Program-made: the position numbers and the translations under genes
Part shown: in pieces, positions 17,285-27,600 of the stretch
Layout of the letters: each line of letters starts with the position of its first letter
How positions within the stretch are numbered: the stretch's first letter is position 1
NCBI GenBank assembly: GCA_002342415.1
Contig: DDPY01000015.1
Location: 62,001-126,000 of the forward strand
Reading direction: 5' to 3'
Length of the DNA: 64,000 bases
Source of the DNA: Prevotella sp. UBA2456
Lineage (GTDB): Bacteria; Bacteroidota; Bacteroidia; Bacteroidales; Bacteroidaceae
Notes under the pieces: generated by a model
Told to the model about the DNA's origin: nothing
The model's database searches: none
Seen by the model: only the letters and a program-made list of their open reading frames with translations

Positions 17285-19372
17285 ATGAAGAAACTGCTCT
17301 CTACCCTACTTTTGCTGCTATCTGTGCTCACCATCAAGGCACAGCTGCAAGACCCCGTCCACGTACGCACAGAACTGAACAAGCTAAGCGACACGGAGGC
17401 TGAGCTTATATTCTCCGCCACCATCGACCCCGGCTGGCATGTCTACTCCACAGACTTGGGCAAGGGTGGTCCCATCTCGGCCACCTTCCATGCCGACAAG
17501 ATGGAGGGAGCCCAGACGGTAGGTTCGCTGAAGGCACGGGGCAAGGAGCAGAAGCAGTTTGACAAGATGTTCGACATGGAGGTACGCTATTTCGAGCAGT
17601 CAGTAACCTTTGTCCAGAAGATACGCTTCGTCAAGCCCCAGTACGACATTGCCTGCTATGTAGAATATGGTGCGTGCAACGACAGGATGTGCCTGCCCCC
17701 CATGACTATGGACCTGAAAGCCAAGGGCACCCTCGCCCCAGCCGCTACCTCAACCGCAGCCTCAACCCCAGCCCCAGCCGCTACCTCAACCGCAGCCTCA
17801 ACCCCAGCCCCATCCGCTACCTCAACCGAAGATTCATCCGCTGTACCCAATCCCCTCGCACCTGCGACCTTCAATCCCCCCGCTGATGCGACTGCTCCTG
17901 CAGTTCACCCGCAGGCTTCCCCCCTCTGGCAGCCCGTCGTCAGCGAGCTGCAGGCCCTTAACAACGAGGGACAGGCCGAAAGCGCTGTCTCTTGGTGGAT
18001 GATCTTCCTCGAAGGGCTCGTTGGCGGATTCTTAGCATTGTTCACTCCCTGTGTCTGGCCCATCATCCCGATGACCGTCTCGTTCTTCCTGAAGAGAAAC
18101 AAGGAGCGCCGGAAAGCCATCCGCGAGGCAATGACCTACGGGCTGAGCATTGTCGTCATCTACGTGCTCTTAGGGCTCGCCGTTACCCTGCTCTTCGGAG
18201 CCTCCGCCCTCAACGCGCTGTCAACCAATGCCGTCTTCAATATCTTCTTTGCCCTGCTGCTCGTTGTCTTCGCCGCCTCGTTCTTCGGAGCCTTCGAACT
18301 CACCCTGCCCGCCTCGTGGTCTTCCAAGATAGACCAGAAATCAGAGTCTACCACTGGACTGCTCTCCATCTTCCTGATGGCATTCACGCTGGCACTGGTC
18401 AGCTTCTCGTGTACGGGTCCCATCATCGGATTCCTGCTCGTGGCCGTCTCCACGCAAGGCAGCATCCTCGCTCCCACCATCGGCATGCTGGGCTTTGCCA
18501 TTGCACTCGCCATCCCCTTCACTCTGTTTGCCCTCTTCCCCTCGCTGCTCAAGTCGGCTCCTAAGTCGGGCGGCTGGATGAACACCATCAAAGTGGTATT
18601 GGGATTCATCGAACTGGCTTTTGCCCTGAAGTTCCTCAGCGTGGCCGACCTCGCCTACGGGTGGCACCTGCTCGACCGTGAGGTGTTCCTCGCCCTCTGG
18701 ATTGTCATCTTCGGACTCTTAGGCACCTATCTCTTAGGCTGGATACGATTCCCACACGATGATGAGTCGCATCGCACCAATGTGCCTCAGTTCTTCCTCG
18801 CATTAGCATCACTGGCTTTCACCGTCTATATGGTGCCTGGACTGTGGGGAGCACCCTGCAAGGCCATCAGTGCCTTCACGCCCCCAATGAACACGCAGGA
18901 CTTCAACCTCTATCAGGGCAGTGTCGAAGCCCGGTTCACCGATTATGAGCAAGGCATGGCCGCTGCTCAAGCAGAGGGCAAGCCTGTCATCATCGACTTT
19001 ACAGGCTTTGGCTGTGTCAACTGCCGCAAGATGGAAGCCGCCGTATGGAGCGACCCGCAGGTGGCCGCCATGCTCAATCAGAAGTATGTGCTCATCTCCC
19101 TCTATGTCGATGACAAGACTCCGCTCAGCGAGCCCATCGAGATAGAAGAGAATGGCCAGCAACGCACCTTGCGCACCATAGGAGACAAATGGAGCTATCT
19201 GCAGCGCACCAAGTTCGGAGCCAATGCGCAGCCCTTCTACGTCTTGATTGACCATCATGGCAAGCCCCTTGCTCCCAGCCGTTCCTACGACGAGGACATC
19301 CCCGCCTACCTCGACTTCCTGCAGCAGGGCCTCGCCCGCTATCGTCAAGAAGTAGAGGTAACGGAAGAATAA
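17285..19372 (+). CDS. dsbD: Thiol:disulfide interchange protein of the DsbD family
   Basis: 695 aa. Signal peptide; N-terminal DsbD-alpha-like domain (about 20-150) with the Cys pair in YGACNDRMCLPP; an Ala/Pro/Thr-rich linker (about 150-215) made partly of a 36-bp DNA repeat; eight or so membrane spans (about 235-515) carrying the redox Cys motifs FTPCVWPIIPM and FSCTGPIIG; and a C-terminal thioredoxin-like domain with GFGCVNCRKME. It would pass electrons from cytoplasmic thioredoxin across the inner membrane to periplasmic thiols. The three-domain order and length match DsbD. The stop lies 16 bp from the end of the convergent BadF-type gene. Confidence 0.9.
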   Translation: MKKLLSTLLLLLSVLTIKAQLQDPVHVRTELNKLSDTEAELIFSATIDPGWHVYSTDLGKGGPISATFHADKMEGAQTVGSLKARGKEQKQFDKMFDMEVRYFEQSVTFVQKIRFVKPQYDIACYVEYGACNDRMCLPPMTMDLKAKGTLAPAATSTAASTPAPAATSTAASTPAPSATSTEDSSAVPNPLAPATFNPPADATAPAVHPQASPLWQPVVSELQALNNEGQAESAVSWWMIFLEGLVGGFLALFTPCVWPIIPMTVSFFLKRNKERRKAIREAMTYGLSIVVIYVLLGLAVTLLFGASALNALSTNAVFNIFFALLLVVFAASFFGAFELTLPASWSSKIDQKSESTTGLLSIFLMAFTLALVSFSCTGPIIGFLLVAVSTQGSILAPTIGMLGFAIALAIPFTLFALFPSLLKSAPKSGGWMNTIKVVLGFIELAFALKFLSVADLAYGWHLLDREVFLALWIVIFGLLGTYLLGWIRFPHDDESHRTNVPQFFLALASLAFTVYMVPGLWGAPCKAISAFTPPMNTQDFNLYQGSVEARFTDYEQGMAAAQAEGKPVIIDFTGFGCVNCRKMEAAVWSDPQVAAMLNQKYVLISLYVDDKTPLSEPIEIEENGQQRTLRTIGDKWSYLQRTKFGANAQPFYVLIDHHGKPLAPSRSYDEDIPAYLDFLQQGLARYRQEVEVTEE
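17741..17830 (+). repeat. 36-bp in-frame tandem repeat in the dsbD linker
   Basis: Two exact 36-bp copies (17741-17776, 17777-17812) plus a partial third copy. Each encodes the 12 residues AATSTAASTPAP. A copy-number change would alter linker length without a frameshift. Confidence 0.9.
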
Positions 19373-19387
19373 GAGAACGGCGCACCG

Positions 19388-20284
19388 CTATTGTGCGTGG
19401 TAGGTTATGAGGCCCTCCATAGGACTCTGCATGATAAGCCCTACATGGAAACCCTCTGCCTGTGCTGCCTCGTGGAGCTGCTGCCCGTAATGGTGAGCCA
19501 TAGAGCCAACAAAATGGACGGGAAGATCGGGACGGTTGTAGGGCCGGATATTGGAACGGAAGAACTGTCGGAAATTCTGTATGACAAGGTCACATAGCAA
19601 CGGATTGTCGAGATGCTCCATAATATATAAAGAGGTAGTGGCGAGGAACCGATTTCCCATCGGCTCGCGGTACACCTTATTTATAATATCGGCCTGTGTG
19701 AGTTTGGTCTGAGCCAAATACTGGTCGCGAATGGAAGAAAAGTCAGGATTCTTGAAGATGGCATTCATGAAGAGGCGTCCCAGTACGGAGCCGCTGCCTT
19801 CGTCACCAAGAATATAGCCTAAGGCAGGCGTATTCTGCACAATCTCCTTTCCGTCGTAGAGACAGCTGTTGGCTCCTGTCCCCAGGATACAGGCAATGCC
19901 AGGCTCGTGCTGACAAAGGGCACGGGCAGCCGCTGTCAGGTCGCTGTGCACCTCGATGCTCTGCGACGAGAACACTTCACCCAACATCCGCTTCATCATG
20001 GGCACATGGGCGGGTGTGCAGCCACTGCCATAGAAAAACACCTGGATCTTGGTCAGCAGCGAGCCCTCCAAGACTCCCGACTTGATGAGCGATGCCCGCG
20101 GGAATGTGGAGATCTGCATCATCAGTTCCTGTCCGATAATCTGCCGGATGACATCGGGCTGCTGATGAATGGGGGTAATACCTTGGGTATGGAACGTTGC
20201 GATGACATCGCACTGGTTAGGATGAGGACAATTGATGAGTGTCCAATCGGTTTTTGTGCTTCCGCTGTCTGCTATCAGTATCAT
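19388..20284 (-). CDS. BadF/BadG/BcrA-type ATPase, probable N-acetylglucosamine kinase-like
   Basis: 298 aa from the ATG at 20284, where the protein begins directly with the phosphate-1 motif MILIADSGSTKTDWTL of the actin-like ATPase fold. Further motifs are ACILGTGANSCLY and LGYILGDEGSGSVLGRLF, typical of the BadF/BadG/BcrA family and of bacterial GlcNAc kinases. It most likely phosphorylates an amino sugar such as cell-wall-derived GlcNAc in the cytoplasm; the precise substrate is not readable. It lies convergent to dsbD and divergent from the MscS gene. Confidence 0.78.
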   Translation of the reverse strand: MILIADSGSTKTDWTLINCPHPNQCDVIATFHTQGITPIHQQPDVIRQIIGQELMMQISTFPRASLIKSGVLEGSLLTKIQVFFYGSGCTPAHVPMMKRMLGEVFSSQSIEVHSDLTAAARALCQHEPGIACILGTGANSCLYDGKEIVQNTPALGYILGDEGSGSVLGRLFMNAIFKNPDFSSIRDQYLAQTKLTQADIINKVYREPMGNRFLATTSLYIMEHLDNPLLCDLVIQNFRQFFRSNIRPYNRPDLPVHFVGSMAHHYGQQLHEAAQAEGFHVGLIMQSPMEGLITYHAQ

Positions 20285-20305
20285 TCTTATCTCTTGATTT
20301 TTCCG

Positions 20306-20365
20306 CAAAGGTACAAAATTATTTGGAAAATAAATATGGATAATAGAGTTTTTTTCGTAATTTTG
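20306..20365. promoter_or_regulatory. Divergent promoters for the BadF-type and mscS-like genes
   Basis: A minus-strand -7 box TACCTTTG (20313-20306) lies 22 nt before the BadF ATG. A plus-strand TAATTTTG (20358-20365) lies 26 nt before the mscS ATG. The -33 boxes are weak. Confidence 0.5.
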
Positions 20366-20390
20366 CATCCAAAATCAAAAATCAGGAACA

Positions 20391-22715
20391 ATGAAAAGAC
20401 TTATCTCTATCATATTCATCATGACGGTCACCCTCTGCGCACATGCCGTGCTGAAAGAGAAGGACTTGAGCCAAACGCTCCAGATTCTCAGAACGGAGTT
20501 GACCGACTACCACCGCGAATTGTCAGAACGGCTGAAGATGAACCAGAAGCAGAGCGAGCGGGTACGCGAACAGCTGATATCCATCATGAAGCGCTCTAAC
20601 CAAAACTCGCTGATGCTCTACTCGCAGAAACAGGAGTATGTCTTCGACCTGACCTATGCCTGCCATGAAGCCACCGAACTCTATCAGGAGTTTCGCAGAC
20701 AGCAGTTGCCCTTCAAGACTTTCATGACAAAATCGGACACGGAGATAGCCCGCTACGACTCGCTGATAACCAGTCTGCAAACCATGCCGCAGAACATGCT
20801 GGATGATCAGACTAAAACCGACCGCAGTGTCTGTCTGACTCTGGCCACCAGCATCCGAAACTCGCTGGAGGAGAACCGTAGCACTCTGGAGGAATATATC
20901 CATATCTACGACAACACCGAGAAACGGCTCTCCCACCTGAACGACTATGCCCAGAAGCGCTATAACGACATCCAGACCAACATCTTCAAGAATGGCGGAG
21001 AGTCGTATTTCACCATTATCCAGGACTGGAGCCGCTATTGGCAGCGCATGACGGACACGGTGAGAAAGAAATATGAGCCGACGGACAATTCACAATGGGA
21101 CAGCCGCTGGATATTCGGTCTGCTCATCAGTGTCATCTTCTATGGTATCATTACCTCTGCACTCAACTTCGCTGCGATACGCTATATCGTGCCACGACGC
21201 TTCCGTACACAGGAATTTATGAAGAAACGGGCCTGCATCACGATGGCCACCACCACCGTTACCTTTGCCATTATCTTAGGCATCACGCTGGCCACCGTTG
21301 AGCAGAACTTCTTCATCATGGCTGCCAACCTCCTGGTCACCTACGCCTGGCTGTTGGGAGTCATCCTCATCTCGCTATTGCTGCGTGTCAATGGAGACCA
21401 GATCAAGAGTGCTTTCCACATCTACACCCCACTCATTGCCGTGGGATTCCTTGTCATAGCCATCCGCATCATTCTGATACCCAGCGAACTGGTCAACATG
21501 CTGTTTCCACCCGTGCTGCTCGTCTGTGCCCTGTGGCAATGGAATGTGATAGGGCGTCACAACCAGAACGTGCCACGCTCGGACATGTTCTACACCTATA
21601 TATCATTGGTGGTGTTCATCGCCTCTGTTGTCTGTTCATGGATAGGATACACGCTGATGGCGGTTCAGCTACTCATCTGGTGGATTATGCAGCTCACCTG
21701 TATCCTCACCATCACCTGTATCAGCCAATACCTGAAGCTCTATGGCCTGCGAAAGCACTTAGACGAGAAACCCGTTACCAAAACATGGGCGTACGACCTG
21801 ATGTATCAGGTGGTATTACCCTCCATGAGCGTTGGCAGCGTGATGCTAAGCATCTGGTGGGCGGCAGACGTATTCAATCTCTCCGACCTTTGCTGGAAGA
21901 TATTCAACTACAAGTTCATCAACCAAAAGAACTTCCAGATCAGCATCATCAAGATTACGATGGTAATCTGTCTGTGGTTCCTCTTCTCCTACTTGAGCAA
22001 GACATTCTTGCGGCTGCTGCGACTGCATTATGACACCAAAGACCCGGATTCGGCAGAAAGCCGTACCGCCATGTCCAAGAATGTCATCCAAATATTCATC
22101 TGGGGAGCATGGCTGCTCATCTCGCTCAGTATTCTTCACATCAGCGTCTCATGGCTGTTGGCCATTACCGGCGGACTGTCTACTGGTATCGGTTTTGCCT
22201 CGAAAAACATCATTGAGAATATCTTCTACGGTGCATCACTGATGACCGGCCGCGTGAAAGTAGGCGACTGGATAGAGGTAAACAACACGATGGGAAAAGT
22301 GGTCAGCATCAGCTATACCTCAACAGTCATCGAGTCGCTCTATGGAGAAGTCATCACCTTTCAGAACTCGCAACTCTTCTCTAACAATTATAAGAATCTG
22401 ACCCGCAACCACGACTATGTGCTGGCAGTGGTTCCATATAGTGTTGCCTATGGCTCCGACCTGCAACAAGTCATCCAACTGGTAGACGGTGCTGTCAACC
22501 AGATGAAACACCAGTGGATGGACAAAAAGAAAAAAGTAAAGTCGGTAGTCGGCGAGTTGGCAGACTCGGGCATCAACTTCAAGATGTTTGTATGGGCTAC
22601 GGCTCCCAAGAAGTCGTACGTCATCAGCGACGTGCTGAACTGCATCTATGACACTCTGAACAAGAACGGCATCGAGATTCCGTTCCCACAGCAGGATGTA
22701 CATATTAAGAAGTAA
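20391..22715 (+). CDS. Large mechanosensitive ion channel of the MscS family
   Basis: 774 aa. Signal peptide, then a helical, coiled-coil-rich periplasmic domain (about 20-235), then many hydrophobic spans (about 240-590). The last span leads into the MscS pore helix and beta domain: ISVSWLLAITGGLSTGIGFA, then GRVKVGDWIEVNNTMGKV and VITFQNSQLFSNN (about 575-690). A mixed alpha/beta C-terminal domain ends the protein. Small MscS proteins have about 290 residues, so this belongs to the long MscK/YbdG-like group with extra spans. It would release solutes on hypo-osmotic shock. The stop is followed at once by the 7-bp array (22716). Confidence 0.88.
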   Translation: MKRLISIIFIMTVTLCAHAVLKEKDLSQTLQILRTELTDYHRELSERLKMNQKQSERVREQLISIMKRSNQNSLMLYSQKQEYVFDLTYACHEATELYQEFRRQQLPFKTFMTKSDTEIARYDSLITSLQTMPQNMLDDQTKTDRSVCLTLATSIRNSLEENRSTLEEYIHIYDNTEKRLSHLNDYAQKRYNDIQTNIFKNGGESYFTIIQDWSRYWQRMTDTVRKKYEPTDNSQWDSRWIFGLLISVIFYGIITSALNFAAIRYIVPRRFRTQEFMKKRACITMATTTVTFAIILGITLATVEQNFFIMAANLLVTYAWLLGVILISLLLRVNGDQIKSAFHIYTPLIAVGFLVIAIRIILIPSELVNMLFPPVLLVCALWQWNVIGRHNQNVPRSDMFYTYISLVVFIASVVCSWIGYTLMAVQLLIWWIMQLTCILTITCISQYLKLYGLRKHLDEKPVTKTWAYDLMYQVVLPSMSVGSVMLSIWWAADVFNLSDLCWKIFNYKFINQKNFQISIIKITMVICLWFLFSYLSKTFLRLLRLHYDTKDPDSAESRTAMSKNVIQIFIWGAWLLISLSILHISVSWLLAITGGLSTGIGFASKNIIENIFYGASLMTGRVKVGDWIEVNNTMGKVVSISYTSTVIESLYGEVITFQNSQLFSNNYKNLTRNHDYVLAVVPYSVAYGSDLQQVIQLVDGAVNQMKHQWMDKKKKVKSVVGELADSGINFKMFVWATAPKKSYVISDVLNCIYDTLNKNGIEIPFPQQDVHIKK

Positions 22716-22732
22716 GAGGTGAGAGGTGAGAG
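22716..22732 (+). repeat. 7-bp array (GAGGTGA), 2.4 copies
   Basis: GAGGTGA twice plus GAG, starting immediately after the mscS-like stop codon. Same family as 347-377 and the in-frame copy inside radA at 33272. Confidence 0.7.
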
Positions 22733-22762
22733 TAAGAAAAAAAACAAAAAAAACACAAAAAG

Positions 22763-22793
22763 TTGGTGATTAAAGGAAAAATGCTTATCTTTG
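22763..22793 (+). promoter_or_regulatory. Promoter of the Kdo operon
   Basis: TTGG at 22763-22766 and TATCTTTG at 22786-22793, 19 nt apart, matching the Bacteroidetes -33/-7 layout. It lies 28 nt before the kdsA ATG. Confidence 0.7.
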
Positions 22794-22821
22794 CAAGATA
22801 ATATGCGCAACTAACTTGATT

Positions 22822-23580
22822 ATGAAACAGACTTTCATTGCTGGACCATGTGTGATAGAGTCAGCCGACCTGCTCGATACGGTAGCTGCCAAGCTGGTGG
22901 AAATCAACAAGAAACATGGTACCGACATTATATTCAAGGCCTCGTTCGACAAGGCCAATCGTACGTCCATAGGCTCGTTTCGAGGGCCAGGCATTGACAG
23001 AGGGCTGCAGATGCTCAGTGACGTAAAACAGAAATACGGGCTACGACTGCTCACCGACATCCACGAAGCCTGGCAGGCAAAGCCAGCGGGTGAAGTGGTG
23101 GACGTGATTCAGATACCGGCATTCCTATGCCGACAGACAGACCTGCTGGTAGCCGCAGCCAAGACTGGTCGCACCGTGAACATCAAGAAAGCCCAGTTTC
23201 TCAGCGGTCGCGACATGTGGTATCCCGTAGAGAAAGCCCGCCAGTCGGGAGCTTCTGACGTGTGGCTCACCGAGCGTGGCAACATGATGGGCTATAACAA
23301 CTTGGTAGTCGACTTTCGCAACATACCAGACATGCTGGAGATAGTGCCAACGGTGATTATGGACTGTACGCACAGCGTTCAACGGCCTGGTGGTGACGAC
23401 GGCAAGACTGGAGGCGACCGCCGCTTTGTGCCTAAAATGGCACTGGCAGCCAAAGCTTTTGGAGCCACAGGCTTTTTCTTTGAGGTACATCCCACTCCAG
23501 ACCAAGGTCTCAGCGATGCCGCCAACATGCTGGAATTGGACAAACTGGAAGGGCTGATAGAAAAAATAGTTAATGACTAG
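22822..23580 (+). CDS. kdsA: 3-deoxy-8-phosphooctulonate synthase (Kdo-8-P synthase)
   Basis: 252 aa from the ATG at 22822; a TTG two codons earlier is possible but less likely. It condenses arabinose-5-phosphate and PEP to Kdo-8-phosphate, the precursor of the Kdo that links lipid A to the core. Signature segments: AGPCVIES at the N terminus, FKASFDKANRTS, SFRGPG, LTDIHE, IQIPAFLCRQTDLL, KKAQFLSGRDM, DCTHSVQRPGG and FFFEVHPTPDQGLSDA. The length is a little short of many KdsA proteins but all active-site segments are present. It precedes the arabinose-5-phosphate isomerase gene that makes its substrate. Confidence 0.95.
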   Translation: MKQTFIAGPCVIESADLLDTVAAKLVEINKKHGTDIIFKASFDKANRTSIGSFRGPGIDRGLQMLSDVKQKYGLRLLTDIHEAWQAKPAGEVVDVIQIPAFLCRQTDLLVAAAKTGRTVNIKKAQFLSGRDMWYPVEKARQSGASDVWLTERGNMMGYNNLVVDFRNIPDMLEIVPTVIMDCTHSVQRPGGDDGKTGGDRRFVPKMALAAKAFGATGFFFEVHPTPDQGLSDAANMLELDKLEGLIEKIVND

Positions 23581-23618
23581 TTAAAACTAGTTGAACTAGT
23601 AAAACTAGAAAAGACTAG
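23576..23618 (+). repeat. ACTAG array, 5 copies at 9-10 bp spacing
   Basis: ACTAG starts at 23576, 23586, 23595, 23604 and 23614. The first copy contains the kdsA stop codon (TAG). A cleaner 9-bp version is at 61614-61658. Confidence 0.75.
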
Positions 23619-23632
23619 GAATATTTGAGAAG

Positions 23633-24580
23633 ATGACAACAAGAGAATACGCCATACAATGTATCAAGGACGAGGCACAGGCGGTGCTGAACCTGATACC
23701 CCAGATAGACGAGAACTTTGACCGCGCTGTTGAACTCATCATGCAGTGTCGTGGCAAGGTCATCGTCACCGGAGTAGGCAAAAGCGGACATATTGGTGCC
23801 AAGATAGCGGCAACACTGGCCTCAACAGGGACGCCGTCGTTCTTCATCAATCCGCTGGATGTATTCCACGGCGACTTAGGCGTGATGTCAAAAGGCGACG
23901 TGGTATTGGCCATATCGAACAGTGGGCAGACTGATGAACTGCTTCGCTTCATTCCCATGGTACTCCATATGGAGATTCCCATCATTGGCATGAGCGGCAA
24001 TCCACAGTCCCTATTGGCCAAATACTCCACCTGTCATCTGAATGTCAGTGTAGAAAAAGAAGCCTGTCCGCTGAATTTAGCCCCCACCAGCAGCACTACA
24101 GCGGCACTGGTCATGGGAGATGCGATGGCCGTAGCGCTGATGGAGAAACGGCACTTCCTGCCGCAGGACTTCGCACAGTTCCACCCTGGTGGTGAATTAG
24201 GCAAGCGCCTGCTCACTACCGCCCAGGATGTCATGCTAACGGAAAATCTCCCACTGCTGACCGAGGAGATGCATCTTGGCGAAGCCATCATCCTTGTGAG
24301 CAAAGGCAAGTTGGGACTGGGAGTGGCCATCAGCGATGGTATCGTCAGTGGACTGATTACTGATGGAGACATCCGCCGGGCAATGGAGAAATGGCAGGCA
24401 GAGTTCTTCAACCGGACAGTGGGTGACATCATGACCCGTCAACCCAAGACTGCCAGTCCTCAGACCAAGATCTCGGAGATTCAAAAGACAATGAACGAAT
24501 ATAAAATACACAATGTGCTCGTCGTTGACGAAAAAAAGCACCTATTAGGCATCGTTGACCGCTACGCTTGTGTACTATAA
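23633..24580 (+). CDS. kdsD: D-arabinose-5-phosphate isomerase (SIS plus two CBS domains)
   Basis: 315 aa. Converts ribulose-5-phosphate to arabinose-5-phosphate, the first committed step to Kdo. An N-terminal SIS domain (about 35-170) carries GKVIVTGVGKSGHIG, STGTPSFFINPLDVFHGDLG and ISNSGQTDELL. Two CBS domains follow (about 205-260 and 270-315), with LITDGDIRRAM between them. Architecture and length match KdsD/KpsF. It lies 52 bp after kdsA and is very probably in the same transcription unit. Confidence 0.93.
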   Translation: MTTREYAIQCIKDEAQAVLNLIPQIDENFDRAVELIMQCRGKVIVTGVGKSGHIGAKIAATLASTGTPSFFINPLDVFHGDLGVMSKGDVVLAISNSGQTDELLRFIPMVLHMEIPIIGMSGNPQSLLAKYSTCHLNVSVEKEACPLNLAPTSSTTAALVMGDAMAVALMEKRHFLPQDFAQFHPGGELGKRLLTTAQDVMLTENLPLLTEEMHLGEAIILVSKGKLGLGVAISDGIVSGLITDGDIRRAMEKWQAEFFNRTVGDIMTRQPKTASPQTKISEIQKTMNEYKIHNVLVVDEKKHLLGIVDRYACVL

Positions 24581-24600
24581 CCTAAATATAAAAGCAGACT

Positions 24601-27600
24601 ATGAGCAAACTGAAAAATATACTGTTAATCCTACTGCTTGCACTGCCTATGGCAGCTGCAGGCATTTACCTGTTTAAAACACTCGATGCACGCAACGGTC
24701 TGATAAGCAGCCAGATCAATTGTATCTTGAAGGACCAGCGAGGCTTCATGTGGTTTGGGACACCAGCGGGACTATACCGTTTTGACGGCTACACCTTCAA
24801 GAACTTCCAGAGCAACTCGCAGGACGGCTCGTCACTCCCTGACAGCTACATTGTCAGCATCCAGGAGATGCTGGATGGTAATCTGTGGATAGAGACAACA
24901 GCAGGTTTCTGCATCTATCATCCACAAACCGAGAGTTTCGAGCGTGACATGAAACAAGTATATTCCAGCATGGGTATTGACGGTAGGCCTAATGTGGTGT
25001 TCATCGACCGCCATAAGAACTTTTGGGCATCGATACCCAACAAAGGCGTTGTCGCATATAACATGCAACAGCAGACCAGTTATGAGTTTGCTTACACTAA
25101 CGATGCCCACGGTATTCCTCAAGGCAACATCTGCTCCATTGGCGAGTGTCGCGACGGTGCTATCCTGGTCTACGAAGACGGACGCTTGGTGTGCTGCGAC
25201 ATCATGCGCCAACAGCAAACCGTCTGGCAGAGTGATTTAGTGGCTCAGCAGCATCTGCGCAAGAGCAATTCGCTCAAAGTCTTTGCCGACCAGATGGACA
25301 ATATCTGGCTCTATGGTCAAGGCACCTTGATGGTGTACAATAAGAATGCCAACACCTGGAACACCAACATCGGCACTCAGTTAGGTCTGGCAGGTATTTC
25401 TGGTGACCACTCTGTCAATGGTATGGCAGGCGACCGCAGCGGCAACATCTGGATTGGTACAGACCGCAGTGGACTGATTCGTACCAATGTCAACAGCTAC
25501 GAGATGGAGTCAGTGCAGCCCCGCAACATCAATGACAATCGCCCCCAGGATGAAATCACCGGCATCCAAAGCGTCTATGTCGACGATACAGATTTGCTGT
25601 GGGTTGGTACCGAAAAGTCGGGTGTTGCCTATTACGGAAACAATATCTATAAGTTTGCCAGCAATCTGATTGGCGACATCACCGCCATTGCCCAGACCAG
25701 CGACAGCACCATCTGGTATGGAACAGGCTCGCATGGCATTATCGGATACAATGGTCCGTTGGCCAGCACCAAGGTTTCCTGCATGGCATCCACACCAGAC
25801 GGAAGTGTATGGGTAGGTTCAAAGCAAAACGGACTGACGCGCATCCAGAACGGCACCAGCCGTTTCTATTCCAGCAGGCGCGACAGTGCGAAGACACTCA
25901 TCGACGACCATATCAATGCGCTCTGCTGCGATAAGTCGGGCAACCTTTGGATTGCCACTAATGGGGGATTACAGGTGTACAATCCCAAAATGGACTCGTT
26001 CTCGTCCTACACCCGTGAGAACGGTATGCTGAACACCAACAACATCACCTCCCTCTTCTATGGCAGCAACAACAACATGCTGATAGGCAGCTCGGAAGGA
26101 CTTATCGTGCTGAACCTCAGCACGCGCGAGAAGAAGGTGCTGACAGGTAATTCCACCAATATAGAGACCTTTACCAACAACTATATCACCCAGGTGTATG
26201 AAGATTCTCGCGGTTTGATATGGATTGGAACGCGCGAAGGCATCAACATCCTCAATTTGGTCAATGACGAAGTCAGCCAGCTGACAGAAAAAGACGGACT
26301 CTGCAATAACTCTATCTGCGGTATTGCCGAGGACAAGAACCACAACATCTGGGTATCTACCAGCAATGGTATCAGCCGTGTGGTCATCCAGCGTAACCAT
26401 GAGGACGGAACATTCAACTATGGACTCTATAATTACAGTGTCTACGACGGTCTGCAGAGCAACGAGTTCAATATGGGTTCTATCCTGACACGCCAAGACG
26501 GTGTCGTCATCTTTGGTGGTCTGTATGGTGTCAACTGGGTGCGACAAGCCAGCAAAGATGAGCAGGAGGTATTGCCTCGCGTCATGCTGACCCAGCTTTT
26601 CGTTGGTGAAGAAGAAATCCAGACTGGCCATGAGTACGACGGACGCGTTATACTGACTCAGGCTCTCAACGAAAGCAGCAAGATTGAGCTGAACCACAGC
26701 CAGAACAATATCACCATCAAGTTTGCCGCCGGCAACTACAATCAGGGCGAGCGCTTGCAGTTCATGTATTGGATGGAAGGTCTCGACAACGACTGGCGCA
26801 ACGGCGATGCCCTGCTCCACGGTGTGCGCTTTCACGACCTTGGCAGCGGTAACTACACACTCCATGTAAAAGCAGTCAGTGCCGATGGTGCTGTCAGCAA
26901 TCAGGAGCGCTCTCTGGAAATCACCATTGACCGTCACTGGCTCGTCTCCTGGTGGATGATGACCATTTATGTCATCATTGCCATCATTGTACTTGCCGTA
27001 TGGCGTTATGGCATCAAGAAGGCCAAGAAGATATGGAAGAGCAAGCGTACGGTCATTGACGAACTGAAGCGCCAGCGCGAAGAAATCAAGATGACCAGTG
27101 AGGACCTGCGCCAACCTATGGCCCGCATGACAACCATCATTGGCAATCTGGCCATGAAAGAAGAGACCATGGAAGGCCGCGAACAGCTCAACTCCCTGCA
27201 CTTCCAGCTGCTGCAGGTAATCACGCGCATCTCCGAGATGCAATCCACACTGGAGAATCCTGAGAAGAAGGCCGAGTCGACAGCCAAGGACCGCATGGAG
27301 CTCAACGACCGTGGTGAAGTGGCCATGATATCCAGTTCTTCCTCCAAGGAGCTGACTGCCGAGATACGCCCGCTGAAGTTCGACTCACAAGCCAAGAAGT
27401 TCAGTGTAGTGTTCATTGACTCCAACCACGAATTCCTGAACTTCATCAATGCCCATCTGCGTGAGGTCTACGACTTCCACACGTATGACAACATCAAGGA
27501 TGCCCTACCCGACATCGAGATGTTGAATGCCGACCTCGTAGTCTGCAAGCAAGACATGGACTATATGACCGGTAGTGAGCTGTGCAACCAGTTCAAACAG

